Positions 32,927-42,244 of a stretch of DNA of 46,052 nt are shown here, piece after piece; position 1 is the stretch's first letter, and each line of letters begins with the position of its first letter. Source of the stretch: Bacteroidaceae bacterium. Its GTDB lineage: Bacteria > Bacteroidota > Bacteroidia > Bacteroidales > Bacteroidaceae. The notes under the pieces are model-generated. The model did not search any database. It saw nothing but the letters and a program-made list of their open reading frames with translations, and was not told the origin of the DNA. The DNA lies in NCBI GenBank assembly GCA_017427185.1, contig JAFRTJ010000045.1:1-46052 (forward strand). Reading direction: 5' to 3'. The position numbers and the translations under genes were made by a program.

Positions 32927-35519
32927 TCTTATTGATAGCGTCCTTCATTCCCTCAGGATTCTTGCCACCTGCCGTAGCGAAGTGGGGCTGACCGCCACCT
33001 CCGCCTTGAATCAGTTTGGCAGCCTCGCGGATGATGTTGCCGGCATGCTTGCCTTCCTTCACGAGATCGTCGCTGAAGCTTACGGTCAGAGAAGGCTTGC
33101 CTTCTGTCGTAGCCCCCAGAGCAATCAGCAGTCTCTCTGGGAATTGGGCACGCAGTTGGAATGCGATATCCTTAGCAATCTGTGTACCTAAGGGAACCAT
33201 ACCTGAAATCACCTTGACCCCATTGATCTCGACAGCATTTTCCGTCAGACGCTTACGAATCTCTACCGCCTTCTGAGCCTTGAAGTCTTCCACTTGCTTC
33301 CTCAGTTCTGCATTATCGTTGATGGCTTTCTGGATGGCGGCGAAAAGGTCTGGAGCGTTATTGAAGAGACCTCGCAAGTCTGCCATGAGATCTTGGGCTT
33401 TGTCCATCATGTCTTCCACAGCTTTACCTGTTATGGCTTCGATACGACGAACACCTGCGGCGATGCTGCTCTCGCTCAGAATGCGTACCATACCGATACG
33501 GCCAGTGCTGCTTGCGTGGCATCCTCCACAGAATTCCACACTTGATCCGAACTGCACGACACGCACCTTGTCGCCATACTTTTCGCCAAAGAGGGCGATG
33601 GCTCCCAGTTTCTTTGCTTCCTCGATGGGAGTCTCGCGATACTCTTGCAAAGGAATGTCTTCGCGAATCTTCTCGTTGACCAGATGCTCTACCTCGCGCA
33701 ACTGTTGGGGAGTAACTTTCTCGAAGTGGCTGAAGTCAAACCGCAAGGAGTGGGGAGTAACCAGCGATCCTTTCTGCTCCACGTGTGTGCCCAAGACTTG
33801 GCGCAAAGCCTCGTCAAGCAGGTGAGTGCAGGTGTGGTTGGCTTCAATGGCACGACGCTTGTCCACATCGACGCAGGCCATGAATTCTGCTTCAGGAGCA
33901 GAAGGAATCTTGTCCAGGATGTGGATGGATACGCCATTCTCCTTTTTGGTGTCAAGCACTTGGATGGTCTCGTTCTCGTTGACAAGTACTCCCTGGTCGC
34001 CAACCTCGCCTCCCATCTCTCCATAGAAAGGAGTCTGATCCAAAACAGCTTCGTAGACAACACCCTTCTTCTGCTTCACCTCGCGATACTTCAGGATGTG
34101 GCAGGTATATTCCGTATAGTCGTATCCTACGAACTTGCTTTCTCCATCGTTGAGGATAACCCAGTCGCCAGTTTCCACTTGAGCTGCGTTTCGTGCGCGT
34201 GCCTTCTGCTTCTCCATCTCCACGTTGAACCCCTGCTCGTCTACCGTCAATCCATTCTCGCGGCAGATCAGTTCAGTCAGGTCCAAAGGGAATCCGAAGG
34301 TGTCGAAGAGCGTGAAAGCCTTGTCGCCAGCAATCTCAGTCTTGCCGGCTGCACGTGTCTCCTCCATCACTCCGTTGAGCAGTTTGATACCGTTCTCTAA
34401 CGTGCGCAGGAAACTATCCTCTTCTTCCTTCATTACTTTCATGATGAGTTCCTGCTGGGCTTTCAACTCAGGGAATGCCTCTCCCATTTCCTGGACAAGG
34501 GTGGGGACGAGCGTATACATGAAAGCTTTCTTCTGGTTGAGGAAAGTGTAGCCATATCGTACGGCACGACGCAGGATGCGCCGGATTACGTAACCTGCTT
34601 TGGCATTACTGGGAAGCTGTCCGTCGGCAATACTGAATGCGATGGCGCGCAAGTGGTCCACGATAACTCGCATGGCTATGTCCGTCTTCTCGTTCTGCCC
34701 GTATACCACGCCAGCCTTCTCGCCCACTACTTTGATGATGGGTTGGAACACGTCGGTATCGTAGTTGGAATGTTTTCCTTGGATGGCACGAACCAGTCGC
34801 TCGAATCCCATTCCAGTATCGATGACGTTCATGCCCAGGTTCTCCAGATGTCCGTCTGCCTTACGCTCATATTGCATGAAGACGATGTTCCATATTTCGA
34901 TGACCTGTGGATTGTCCTTGTTGACCAGCTCGCGCCCAGGAACCTGAGTTTTTTCCTCAGGAGTACGGCTGTCCAGATGGATCTCAGAGCAAGGGCCGCA
35001 TGGACCAGTATCTCCCATTTCCCAGAAGTTGTCGTGCTTGTTGCCGTTGATGATGTGGTCGGCAGGAACATGTTTCAACCAGAATTTGGCAGCTTCCTCA
35101 TCCCGTTTCAGGTTTTCCTCTTCGCTGCCCTCGAAAACGGTCACGTAGAGGTCTGCGGGATCCAGTTTCAGGATGTCCACCAGATACTCCCACGCCAGGT
35201 CGATGGCTCCTTCCTTGAAGTAGTCTCCAAACGACCAGTTGCCCAGCATCTCGAACATGGTGTGGTGATAGGTGTCGTGTCCCACTTCTTCCAGGTCGTT
35301 GTGCTTTCCGCTAACGCGGAGGCATTTCTGGCTGTCAGCACGTCTGCGGGGTTCTGGGTCGCGTGCGCCCAAGATAATGTCTTTGAACTGGTTCATGCCA
35401 GCGTTGGTGAACATGAGGGTTGGATCATCCTTGATGACCATAGGTGCGGAGGGCACTATTGTGTGTCCTTTCGATTCGAAAAATTTCTTGAAAGAATTGC
35501 GGATTTCGTTTGCTGTCAT
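32904..35519 (-). CDS. alaS: Alanyl-tRNA synthetase
   Basis: An 871-residue class II synthetase. The N-terminal catalytic core shows [15 protein letters not shown] and [13 protein letters not shown]. The editing domain has the zinc motifs [16 protein letters not shown] and [12 protein letters not shown]. The C-terminal Ala region with the conserved Gly-rich [15 protein letters not shown] ends the protein. Length and motif set are complete. It is transcribed from a consensus promoter that interlocks with that of the divergent MerR gene. Confidence 0.98.
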   Translation of the reverse strand: MTANEIRNSFKKFFESKGHTIVPSAPMVIKDDPTLMFTNAGMNQFKDIILGARDPEPRRRADSQKCLRVSGKHNDLEEVGHDTYHHTMFEMLGNWSFGDYFKEGAIDLAWEYLVDILKLDPADLYVTVFEGSEEENLKRDEEAAKFWLKHVPADHIINGNKHDNFWEMGDTGPCGPCSEIHLDSRTPEEKTQVPGRELVNKDNPQVIEIWNIVFMQYERKADGHLENLGMNVIDTGMGFERLVRAIQGKHSNYDTDVFQPIIKVVGEKAGVVYGQNEKTDIAMRVIVDHLRAIAFSIADGQLPSNAKAGYVIRRILRRAVRYGYTFLNQKKAFMYTLVPTLVQEMGEAFPELKAQQELIMKVMKEEEDSFLRTLENGIKLLNGVMEETRAAGKTEIAGDKAFTLFDTFGFPLDLTELICRENGLTVDEQGFNVEMEKQKARARNAAQVETGDWVILNDGESKFVGYDYTEYTCHILKYREVKQKKGVVYEAVLDQTPFYGEMGGEVGDQGVLVNENETIQVLDTKKENGVSIHILDKIPSAPEAEFMACVDVDKRRAIEANHTCTHLLDEALRQVLGTHVEQKGSLVTPHSLRFDFSHFEKVTPQQLREVEHLVNEKIREDIPLQEYRETPIEEAKKLGAIALFGEKYGDKVRVVQFGSSVEFCGGCHASSTGRIGMVRILSESSIAAGVRRIEAITGKAVEDMMDKAQDLMADLRGLFNNAPDLFAAIQKAINDNAELRKQVEDFKAQKAVEIRKRLTENAVEINGVKVISGMVPLGTQIAKDIAFQLRAQFPERLLIALGATTEGKPSLTVSFSDDLVKEGKHAGNIIREAAKLIQGGGGGQPHFATAGGKNPEGMKDAINKIIQLAEL

Positions 35520-35561
35520 AGCTTGAATTATCTATTATGTTAACTTTCTTTTCAAAAATTG

Positions 35562-35596
35562 TTGCAAAGATAATTTGTTTTACGTATTTTTGCAAA
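35562..35596. promoter_or_regulatory. Interlocked divergent promoters for alaS and the MerR gene
   Basis: Plus strand: TTG (35562-35564), 20-base spacer, TATTTTTG (35585-35592), toward the regulator. Minus strand: TTTG (35593-35596), 20-base spacer, TATCTTTG (35565-35572), toward alaS. The two sets share the same 35 bases, so RNA polymerase can occupy only one at a time. Confidence 0.65.
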
Positions 35597-35632
35597 GAAT
35601 TTGCCCACAAAAGGGCATTGTAAGGTCAATTT

Positions 35633-35980
35633 ATGGCACTCAATACTGATAAAAATCTTAAGAAGTATTATAACATTGGTGAGGTTGCTGACCAATTTGG
35701 TGTTGCCACCTCTGTACTTCGTTATTGGGAAAAACAATTCCCCACGTTGATTAAGCCTCAGAAGGCAGGCCGTAGTGTCCGCCAGTATACTGTGGAGGAC
35801 ATAGAAGACATTCGGCTTGTCTACAATCTGCTGAAGGTTCGCGGCATGAAGATTGCCGCAGCCAGAGAAGTCCTCAACAAGAATAAGGAAGGAGCAGCTG
35901 ATACCATGCAGGTAATCAATAAGCTTCAATCCATCCGCGAGGAACTCGTTGGCATCCGAAAGGAAATCGACCAGTTGTAA
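35633..35980 (+). CDS. MerR family transcriptional regulator
   Basis: A 115-residue protein with the MerR winged helix near the N-terminus: YYNIGEVADQFGVATSVLRYWEKQFP, then the wing VRQYTVEDIEDIRLVYNLL, and a short coiled coil (about residues 88-115, QVINKLQSIREELVGIRKEIDQL) for dimerisation. There is no effector domain of the metal or drug-binding type, so it resembles the short MerR proteins of Bacteroidota of unknown effector. It is divergent from alaS and shares its promoter region; it may regulate itself. It is followed by a 50-base gap and the convergent relA gene. Confidence 0.92.
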   Translation: MALNTDKNLKKYYNIGEVADQFGVATSVLRYWEKQFPTLIKPQKAGRSVRQYTVEDIEDIRLVYNLLKVRGMKIAAAREVLNKNKEGAADTMQVINKLQSIREELVGIRKEIDQL

Positions 35981-36030
35981 AGCGTCTCGATTCTGGGAGC
36001 AGGTATCTTCCCATTCTCTCCATTCTCTTT

Positions 36031-38283
36031 TTAGAATCGCGTCACCTCTTCTATCTCATCTATCTTTTTCAGGTCGCGGCAGATGTTCTGTACGTCAGCC
36101 ACATCATGTACTTCCAGTTGTATCTCCCCCTTGAAGATTCCATCCTTGGTGGCGATGTTCAGTTTGCGGATATTCACGTTCATCTGCTTGGAAAGCACGT
36201 CTGTTATCTGATGCAGCACGCCTAAGTGATCGATGCCGTCGAGACGGATGTTGGCAAGGAAAGACATCAGCTTGTGGGTGTCCCAGTTGGCGGCCAGGAT
36301 ATGGTTGCCGTCGTTTGACTTCAACCTGGCAGCTATGGGGCATTGCCGTTTGTGGATGGTGATGCGGTTCTTGTCGTCCAGATAACCCAGCACATCGTCG
36401 CCTGGGATGGGATGGCAGGAATCGCAGATGATGTAATGGTTGATGGTTTCCTCGTTGAGGATGAGAGGTTTCTTGCGATCTATGTTTTCATGGGTGGAGG
36501 GGATGGGCTCATCGGCATCAGATCCTTCCTTGGCCTTGCGGCGGAAGAATTTCAGGTATTTGCTCCAATTCTTCCTCTCGTTGTCCTTGCTTTGCAGAAT
36601 CTCTTTGTCGTTGTTGTCCAACACGAAACGCCCTCTGCCGATGCCTGCAAGCAAAGCTTCACGCGTGGGAACATTATGCAGGATGCATAGTTTCTCGATG
36701 TTCATGCTGTTGAACTCCTTTTCCATACTGGCAAGGAAGTCAGTCAGAATCTCTTCTCCCTTCTTCTGCATCTCGCGGTTCTCGCGTCTCAGCACGGCTT
36801 GTATCTTTCCCTTCGCTTTGGCCGTAGTGGAGTATTCCAGCCATTCAGGAGTTACCTTTTGACTCTTCGAGGTCAGCACTTCTACCTGATCTCCGCTGTT
36901 CAGTTTGTAGCTCAGAGGCACCAGCCTGTGGTTCACCTTTGCTCCTATGCAATGGGTTCCAAGAAACGTGTGAATCTCGAAAGCGAAGTCCAAAGCTGTA
37001 CAGCCTGCTGGCATCGTTTTGAACTCTCCCTTGGGAGTCACCACAAAAATCTCGCGGGCATAGAGGTTCAGCTTAATGGCATCCAGGAAATCGATACTGT
37101 TGGGCTGTGGATCGTCCAGGATTTCCTTGATGGTGGAGAGCCACTTGTCCAATTCGTTCTCGCTTTCCTCTTCCGTCTTGTTTCCTTCTTTATATTTCCA
37201 ATGAGCAGCGAAACCTTGTTCTGCGATGTCGTCCATACGGCGGCTTCTGATCTGCACTTCTATCCATTTTCCGCTCTTGCTCATCAGGGTGGTATGAAGC
37301 GCTTGGTATCCGTTGGCTTTGGGATGGCTCAACCAGTCACGCATCCGCTCAGGATGAGGCTTGTAGATGCTGCTCGCGATGGCGTAGATGTGGAAACATT
37401 CCGATATCTCGTCCTCTTTCTCGCTGGTGTCGAAGATAATGCGTACAGCCAGAATGTCATAAATCTCTTCGAAGGAGACGTGCTTGTTCTGCATCTTCAG
37501 CCAGATGGAGTAGGGCGATTTGATTCGTGCCTTGATCTCGTACTTGATGTTCAGGTCATCCATTTTTCTGCGGATGGGTGCCGTGAAGGCGTCAAACTCA
37601 TCGTCCAGATTGCTCTTCATGTCGGCTATGCGGGCGCTGAGAGCAGCATACTCTTCTGGATGCTCGTAGCGGAAGCTCAGGTCTTCCAGTTCCATCTTCA
37701 CTTTGTTCAGTCCCAGACGATTGGCCAAGGGAGCATATATGTAGAGTGTTTCGCCTGCAATCTTGTATTGCTTGTTGGGAAGTTGACTTCCCAGTGTGCG
37801 CATGTTGTGCAGTCGATCGGCAATCTTGATAAGGATGACTCGAATGTCGTCGCTCATGGTGAGCAACAGCTTCTTGAATGATTCCGCCTGAGCAGATGCT
37901 TTGTCGCCAAAGATTCCTCCAGATATCTTTGTCAGGCCGTCCACGATTTGTGCTATCTTTGGACCAAAGATATTGTTGATGTCTTCCACCGTATAGTCCG
38001 TGTCTTCCACTACGTCGTGGAGCAGGGCGGAGCAGATGCTGGTGCTGCCCAATCCAATGCTCTCGCAACAGATTTGGGCTACAGCGATGGGATGCATGAT
38101 GTAGGGCTCGCCAGAGAGACGGCGCACGCCCTTGTGGGCTTGCTTGGCAAAATTGAAAGCCTTGTTGATGATGTCCACATGCTTGCGATGATGGGATGCC
38201 AGATAAGTGTCGATGAGGTGCTGGTAAGCTTGGCTTACAACCTTCTCATCTTCTATCTCCCTATTCAAAGTCTCTTCTGCCAT
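36031..38283 (-). CDS. relA/spoT: Bifunctional (p)ppGpp synthetase/hydrolase RelA/SpoT
   Basis: A 750-residue Rel protein. The N-terminal HD hydrolase domain has HDVVEDTDYT and IKIADRLHNMRTL. The synthetase follows with RIKSPYSIWLKM, and QALHTTLMSKSGKWIEVQIRSRRMDDIAEQGFAAHWKYK. The TGS domain starts near IFVVTPKGEFKTMPAGCTALDFAFEIH, and an ACT domain ends the protein (ANIRLDGIDHLGVLHQITDVLSKQ). Both catalytic cores look intact, so it can make and degrade the alarmone. It is the last gene of the parAB operon, 38 bases after mltD. Confidence 0.96.
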   Translation of the reverse strand: MAEETLNREIEDEKVVSQAYQHLIDTYLASHHRKHVDIINKAFNFAKQAHKGVRRLSGEPYIMHPIAVAQICCESIGLGSTSICSALLHDVVEDTDYTVEDINNIFGPKIAQIVDGLTKISGGIFGDKASAQAESFKKLLLTMSDDIRVILIKIADRLHNMRTLGSQLPNKQYKIAGETLYIYAPLANRLGLNKVKMELEDLSFRYEHPEEYAALSARIADMKSNLDDEFDAFTAPIRRKMDDLNIKYEIKARIKSPYSIWLKMQNKHVSFEEIYDILAVRIIFDTSEKEDEISECFHIYAIASSIYKPHPERMRDWLSHPKANGYQALHTTLMSKSGKWIEVQIRSRRMDDIAEQGFAAHWKYKEGNKTEEESENELDKWLSTIKEILDDPQPNSIDFLDAIKLNLYAREIFVVTPKGEFKTMPAGCTALDFAFEIHTFLGTHCIGAKVNHRLVPLSYKLNSGDQVEVLTSKSQKVTPEWLEYSTTAKAKGKIQAVLRRENREMQKKGEEILTDFLASMEKEFNSMNIEKLCILHNVPTREALLAGIGRGRFVLDNNDKEILQSKDNERKNWSKYLKFFRRKAKEGSDADEPIPSTHENIDRKKPLILNEETINHYIICDSCHPIPGDDVLGYLDDKNRITIHKRQCPIAARLKSNDGNHILAANWDTHKLMSFLANIRLDGIDHLGVLHQITDVLSKQMNVNIRKLNIATKDGIFKGEIQLEVHDVADVQNICRDLKKIDEIEEVTRF

Positions 38284-38321
38284 GTTCTTGAAAAGCGAAT
38301 GTGTTCTGATGGTTTGTGGTG

Positions 38322-39605
38322 TTAGCGTACTTTCAGTTTCTGGCCGGAACGGATGGTGGTTCCTTTGATGCCATTGAGCCTCTTCAGCTTTTCAACGGTG
38401 GTATGGTTTCTCTTGGCGATAGCACCCAGACTGTCACCACTTTTCACCGTTATGGTGCGGCTGCTCGATGTGCGGCCTTTACTCTTGCCCTTGCTCTTTC
38501 TGGAAGTGCTCTGAACCTTGGGAGTCTCCACTTCAATCTTCATTGGAGTCACTTCCAGTTTCTTGTTCACGTAGATGGAATCTCCAGCTTCCAGAAAGGC
38601 GTTCACGCTTTCTGTAGGCATTCTGAGGATGCATTCGCGTGCAGAACCAGGAATCAGGGTTGTGCGATACTGAGGGTTGAGAGCCTTCAATTCGTCCATC
38701 GTGATGTTGCATGTGGCCACGATCTGTTCCATCCTTACATCACGATCCAGCCGCAGGGTGTCAGTCCCCTGAGGTAATGTGGTGTTTACAGGGCAGATGT
38801 CGTGGTCGCAATAGTAGTTCATGATGTAGTTGGCTGCTACGAAGGCAGGCACGTAACCTTGTGTCTCCTTGGGCAGGTAGTTGTAGATTGCCCAGTAATC
38901 CTTCACCCCACCAGCTCTCTTGATGGCTTTGTTCACATTGTTGGGGCCACAGTTGTAGCTGGCAATCACCAGCGTCCAGTCGCCAAAGATGTCGTAAAGG
39001 TCTTTCAGATAATGGGCGGCAGCATAGCTGGCCTTGATGGGATCCTTGCGCTCATCCACCAGACTTGTCACTTCCAGTCCATACTGCTTTCCAGTCGTGA
39101 TCATGAATTGCCAGAGTCCCACAGCTCCAGCCCTGCTGGTCGCTCCTGGATTCAGGGCGCTTTCGATGACAGGCAAGTATTTCAGTTCCAAGGGAATCTG
39201 ATAGCTTTCCAGCGCCTGCTCGAAGATGGGATTGTAGAAATTGCTTGCTCCCAACAGGATGCTGACGCTGCGGCGCAGGCGACCGCTGTACATATCGATG
39301 TATTTGCGTATCACATCGTTGTAGGGCATGTCTATCACGTTGGGCAGGCGGTCGAGTCGACGCATGTATTCCTCTGGTTCGAAGGTGGGGTTTTCGCCAG
39401 TCGTCTCGCAGCTGTCGTCGAATTGCAGGTAGTTCTTTATGTTCCACTCTTTGAGCAGACTGTCGATTTCCTGTGTCTGCATTCCTTCTGGCAGCACGAT
39501 TTCCTCATCATTCACAGGGGGCTTTTCATCATCGTTTTGTGCATGGAGAGAGGGAGTGCACAGCAGAGCCATGCTTGCGAAAAGTAGTATTTTTGTGTAT
39601 CTCAT
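38322..39605 (-). CDS. mltD: Membrane-bound lytic murein transglycosylase with LysM
   Basis: A 427-residue exported enzyme that cleaves peptidoglycan. Signal peptide MRYTKILLFASMALLCTPSLHAQ; an alternative ATG two codons earlier (39611) is equally possible. The goose-lysozyme-like core has catalytic glutamate in PVIESALNPGATSRAGAVGLWQFM, and SYNCGPNNVNKAIKRAGG. A weak LysM-like region (about residues 290-335) is followed by a clear C-terminal LysM (VKSGDSLGAIAKRNHTTVEKLKRLNG). The linker is Lys/Ser/Arg-rich. It is in the parA-parB-DUF5683-mltD-relA operon, a usual Bacteroidales order. Confidence 0.93.
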   Translation of the reverse strand: MRYTKILLFASMALLCTPSLHAQNDDEKPPVNDEEIVLPEGMQTQEIDSLLKEWNIKNYLQFDDSCETTGENPTFEPEEYMRRLDRLPNVIDMPYNDVIRKYIDMYSGRLRRSVSILLGASNFYNPIFEQALESYQIPLELKYLPVIESALNPGATSRAGAVGLWQFMITTGKQYGLEVTSLVDERKDPIKASYAAAHYLKDLYDIFGDWTLVIASYNCGPNNVNKAIKRAGGVKDYWAIYNYLPKETQGYVPAFVAANYIMNYYCDHDICPVNTTLPQGTDTLRLDRDVRMEQIVATCNITMDELKALNPQYRTTLIPGSARECILRMPTESVNAFLEAGDSIYVNKKLEVTPMKIEVETPKVQSTSRKSKGKSKGRTSSSRTITVKSGDSLGAIAKRNHTTVEKLKRLNGIKGTTIRSGQKLKVR

Positions 39606-39624
39606 AATCATTGTTTTTGTTGCT

Positions 39625-40347
39625 TTAGAAGTTTAGTTTGCATGTCAGTCCTGTGGCCATTCTAGAGTTGTGGCTGCTGGTTCTTCCCGTCTCGAAGAAT
39701 GTGGGTTCCAGCTTCAGGCTCAAATCCTTGCTGATGTCGAAGGAGGACAATTGAGCATCCACGTAGGCATCGATGACAGAAATCAGGTACACTCCAGCAA
39801 AGGCGAAGATGCTCAAGTCGCGGTATTTGCGGAAATAGTTTTTCTTGTTCTTGAAGATGGTCTTGAAGCGTTCCTCTTTGCCTGAGATGTTGTATCCCAG
39901 CGGGAGCATTTCTTCGTAGCTCTTCGTGTTGGGATCGTTGTCCATGATGTCGAGGTAGGCTTGCGAGTAGTCGCGCAGCATCTGACCGTTCCATGTCAGG
40001 GCGTAGGCGCACCCCAGGAAGCCTCCATAGAAAATGGGCAGTTTCCAGTATTTGCGGTTGTATATCTGTCCTCCGCCTGGAAATGCCAACGCCAGCCATG
40101 TGGCACGGACAGGGTCGGGCTGGAAGCGCTTGGGGCCACGGAAAAGTTCTTTCTGCAGCAGGCTGTCCGTTACGGCTCTGAGACCTGTCGTGTCGATGGC
40201 GAGTGTGTCGTCCAACAGTTCTGGGGGAATGACTATCGGAAGGTTCTTGTCCACCTCTTGGGCATGAAGCTGACAAATCGTGCTGTGCCACATTGTCAGG
40301 CATAGCAGGATTGCATATTTCCTGTATAGTCTCCCTCTGGCGCTCAA
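39625..40347 (-). CDS. DUF5683 protein
   Basis: A 240-residue protein with an N-terminal signal or anchor segment (about residues 11-29, AILLCLTMWHSTICQLHAQ). The motif RATWLALAFPGGGQIYNRKYWKLPIFYGG marks the DUF5683 family, with a second hydrophobic helix at YGGFLGCAYAL and a third at FAFAGVYLISVIDAYVDA. It is found almost always between parB and mltD in this group. Its start overlaps the parB stop by four bases, so translation is coupled. Function is not known; a link between segregation and envelope is only a guess. Confidence 0.9.
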   Translation of the reverse strand: MSARGRLYRKYAILLCLTMWHSTICQLHAQEVDKNLPIVIPPELLDDTLAIDTTGLRAVTDSLLQKELFRGPKRFQPDPVRATWLALAFPGGGQIYNRKYWKLPIFYGGFLGCAYALTWNGQMLRDYSQAYLDIMDNDPNTKSYEEMLPLGYNISGKEERFKTIFKNKKNYFRKYRDLSIFAFAGVYLISVIDAYVDAQLSSFDISKDLSLKLEPTFFETGRTSSHNSRMATGLTCKLNF

Positions 40348-41240
40348 TTCTTCAGTTGGTCAAAGAGTTCCATGATGCGCGTCAGCTCCTCCTCGTTGCT
40401 GAAAGGAATGCTGATTTTTCCCTTGCCGCTGTTCGAGCAGGTCAGTTTCACTTTTGTCTGGAAGAATCTGCAGAGGCTGTTCTGCAGGGAGTTGAAGTCT
40501 GCGTTCAGGGTTGATCCTTTCTGGCGGATGCGCTTTCCTTCTTTCCCACGGATGGTGCCGCCTTCAGCCAGTTCCTTCACCATTTCTTCCACCTTGCGCA
40601 CACTCAGCTTCTGTTTCTTTATTTCTGCGAACACCTTCAGCTGTGCTGTTGGATCGTTCAGCGAGAGCAAGGCGCGCGCGTGTCCCATGTCGATGTCCTT
40701 GTTCTTCAGGGCGACCTGGATGGTGGCAGGCAGTTTCAGCAGGCGCAGGTAGTTTGTTACTGTGGCGCGGTTTTTCCCCACGCGCTCGCTCAGCTTCTCT
40801 TGCGTCAGTCCGTACTGTTCCGTCAGGTGCTGGTAGGCCAAAGCAATCTCCAGGGCATTCAGGTCTTCGCGTTGGATGTTCTCTACCAACGCCATTTCCA
40901 TCATGTTCTCATCGTCCACAGTGCGTATGTAGGCAGGAATCTTTTCCAGCCCTGCCCTTTGGCTTGCTTTCCATCGCCGTTCGCCTGCAATGATGGTGTA
41001 CGATCCGTCGCCAGTATCACGCAGGGTGATGGGCTGTATGATGCCTATCTGGCGGATGCTGTTGGCCAGTTCCTGCAGGCTGTCGTCGTCGAATTCCCTG
41101 CGAGGCTGGTTGGGATTGGGGTGGATGAGTTCTATTCTCACTTCGCTGATGCTCGAGGAGCCTCCCGTCTTGACCTCTTCAGTACTTATCAGGGCATCCA
41201 GTCCGCGACCCAGCGCTTGGTATTTCTTTTTTATTGCCAT
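40344..41240 (-). CDS. parB: Chromosome-partitioning protein ParB
   Basis: A 298-residue parS-binding CTPase-fold protein. The N-terminus has the conserved sequence IHPNPNQPRREFDDDSLQELANSI; GERRWKASQRAGL is the CTP-binding GERRxRA box. The central HTH is LTEQYGLTQEKLSERVGKNRATVTNYLRLL. A basic stretch (RGKEGKRIRQKG) and a C-terminal dimer domain follow. It acts with ParA, encoded 22 bases upstream. No canonical parS (GTTTCACGTGAAAC) was found in the window. Confidence 0.96.
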   Translation of the reverse strand: MAIKKKYQALGRGLDALISTEEVKTGGSSSISEVRIELIHPNPNQPRREFDDDSLQELANSIRQIGIIQPITLRDTGDGSYTIIAGERRWKASQRAGLEKIPAYIRTVDDENMMEMALVENIQREDLNALEIALAYQHLTEQYGLTQEKLSERVGKNRATVTNYLRLLKLPATIQVALKNKDIDMGHARALLSLNDPTAQLKVFAEIKKQKLSVRKVEEMVKELAEGGTIRGKEGKRIRQKGSTLNADFNSLQNSLCRFFQTKVKLTCSNSGKGKISIPFSNEEELTRIMELFDQLKN

Positions 41241-41262
41241 ATTCCTTATTGGGGATGATTGA

Positions 41263-42030
41263 TTATTTCTCGTTCTTGTCTATGATTTCTTTGGCCAGGG
41301 CCAGATAACTCTTCGCTCCAATGGCGTCTGCATCGTAGAGGATGGCTGGTATTCCGTGGCTGGGTGCCTCGCTCAGCTTCACGTTGCGTGGAATGACAGT
41401 CTCGAAGACCAGTTCGCGGAAGTGGCGCTTTATCTCGTCGTAGATTTGGTTGGCTAGACGCAGACGGCTGTCGTACATGGTCAAGAGGAAGCCTTCTATC
41501 TCGAATCGTGGATTCAGGCTTGCCTTCACTATCTTGATGGTGTTCAGCAGTTTGCTGATACCCTCCAGGGCAAAGTATTCGCATTGTACAGGGATGATGA
41601 CGCTGTCGGCTGCCGTCAGGGCATTGACGGTGATGAGTCCCAGGCTGGGGCTGCAGTCGATGAGGATGAAGTCGTACTCGCTGCGCACGCTCTCCAGCAT
41701 TCTTTTCATTACTCTCTCCCTGTCGCGCACGTTCAGCATCTCGATTTCAGCACCTACCAGGTCGATGTGGGAGGGGATGATGTCCAGTCCATCGATGTCT
41801 GTGGTGTAGATGGCCTCACGGGCGTCCAGATGATCCAGCAGCAGGTTGTAGAGCGAGCATTCCACCTCATTGATGTTCACTCCCAGTCCTGAAGAGGCGT
41901 TGGCCTGTGGGTCTGCGTCGATCAGCAGGACTTTCTTCTCCAGCGTTGCCAGCGAGGCTGCCAGATTCATCACGGTGGTCGTCTTCCCTACACCTCCCTT
42001 CTGGTTTGCTGTTGCTATGATTTTTCCCAT
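41263..42030 (-). CDS. parA: Chromosome-partitioning ATPase ParA (Soj)
   Basis: A 255-residue Walker-type ATPase. The deviant Walker A KGGVGKTTT is at residues 11-19, Walker A' LIDADPQANASSGLG near residue 35, and Walker B FILIDCSPSLGLI near residue 117. It has no N-terminal regulatory HTH, as in chromosomal ParA/Soj. It moves ParB-parS complexes along the nucleoid. It heads the five-gene operon; the upstream gap holds a minus-strand -7 element TACCTTTG at 42070-42077 inside a 12-bp palindrome CCTTTGCAAAGG. Confidence 0.96.
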   Translation of the reverse strand: MGKIIATANQKGGVGKTTTVMNLAASLATLEKKVLLIDADPQANASSGLGVNINEVECSLYNLLLDHLDAREAIYTTDIDGLDIIPSHIDLVGAEIEMLNVRDRERVMKRMLESVRSEYDFILIDCSPSLGLITVNALTAADSVIIPVQCEYFALEGISKLLNTIKIVKASLNPRFEIEGFLLTMYDSRLRLANQIYDEIKRHFRELVFETVIPRNVKLSEAPSHGIPAILYDADAIGAKSYLALAKEIIDKNEK

Positions 42031-42063
42031 TTTGGTCGTTCAGTTTACGTTGTTCTACATTAT

Positions 42064-42077
42064 CCTTTGCAAAGGTA
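42064..42077 (-). promoter_or_regulatory. -7 element and palindrome upstream of parA
   Basis: CCTTTGCAAAGG (42064-42075) is a perfect palindrome; its right part continues to make TACCTTTG on the minus strand (42070-42077). The overlap hints that a dimeric regulator might bind at the promoter. No -33 TTTG at 19-21 bases is found. Confidence 0.45.
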
Positions 42078-42127
42078 CGCATTTTCCTGCTCAAGTGCAG
42101 TCTTTTGGCCTCGAAGAGTGGCGAAAG

Positions 42128-42156
42128 TGTTGATAACTTGCCTCCCTTGTTGATAA
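42128..42156. promoter_or_regulatory. Pair of DnaA-box-like 9-mers near parA
   Basis: TGTTGATAA occurs at 42128-42136 and 42148-42156, in the same orientation and 20 bases apart, each inside GTTGATAACT. The reverse complement TTATCAACA differs from the classic DnaA box TTATCCACA at one base. An A/T-rich stretch (42159-42230) follows. This could be a DnaA-regulated site between parA and surE or a small part of an origin; two boxes are too few to claim oriC. Confidence 0.4.
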
Positions 42157-42226
42157 CTCTTCTTCTTAATTAGGTGGCGAAATTAATAATTTTCCCTGAA
42201 ATATCCCACAATTAAAGGTTTTTTAT

Positions 42227-42234
42227 TACTTTTG
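42227..42234 (+). promoter_or_regulatory. -7 element for surE
   Basis: TACTTTTG matches TAnnTTTG. It would start transcription almost at the first ATG (42245), which favours the second in-frame ATG at 42257 or a very short leader. Confidence 0.5.
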
Positions 42235-42244
42235 TGGCCACTAA

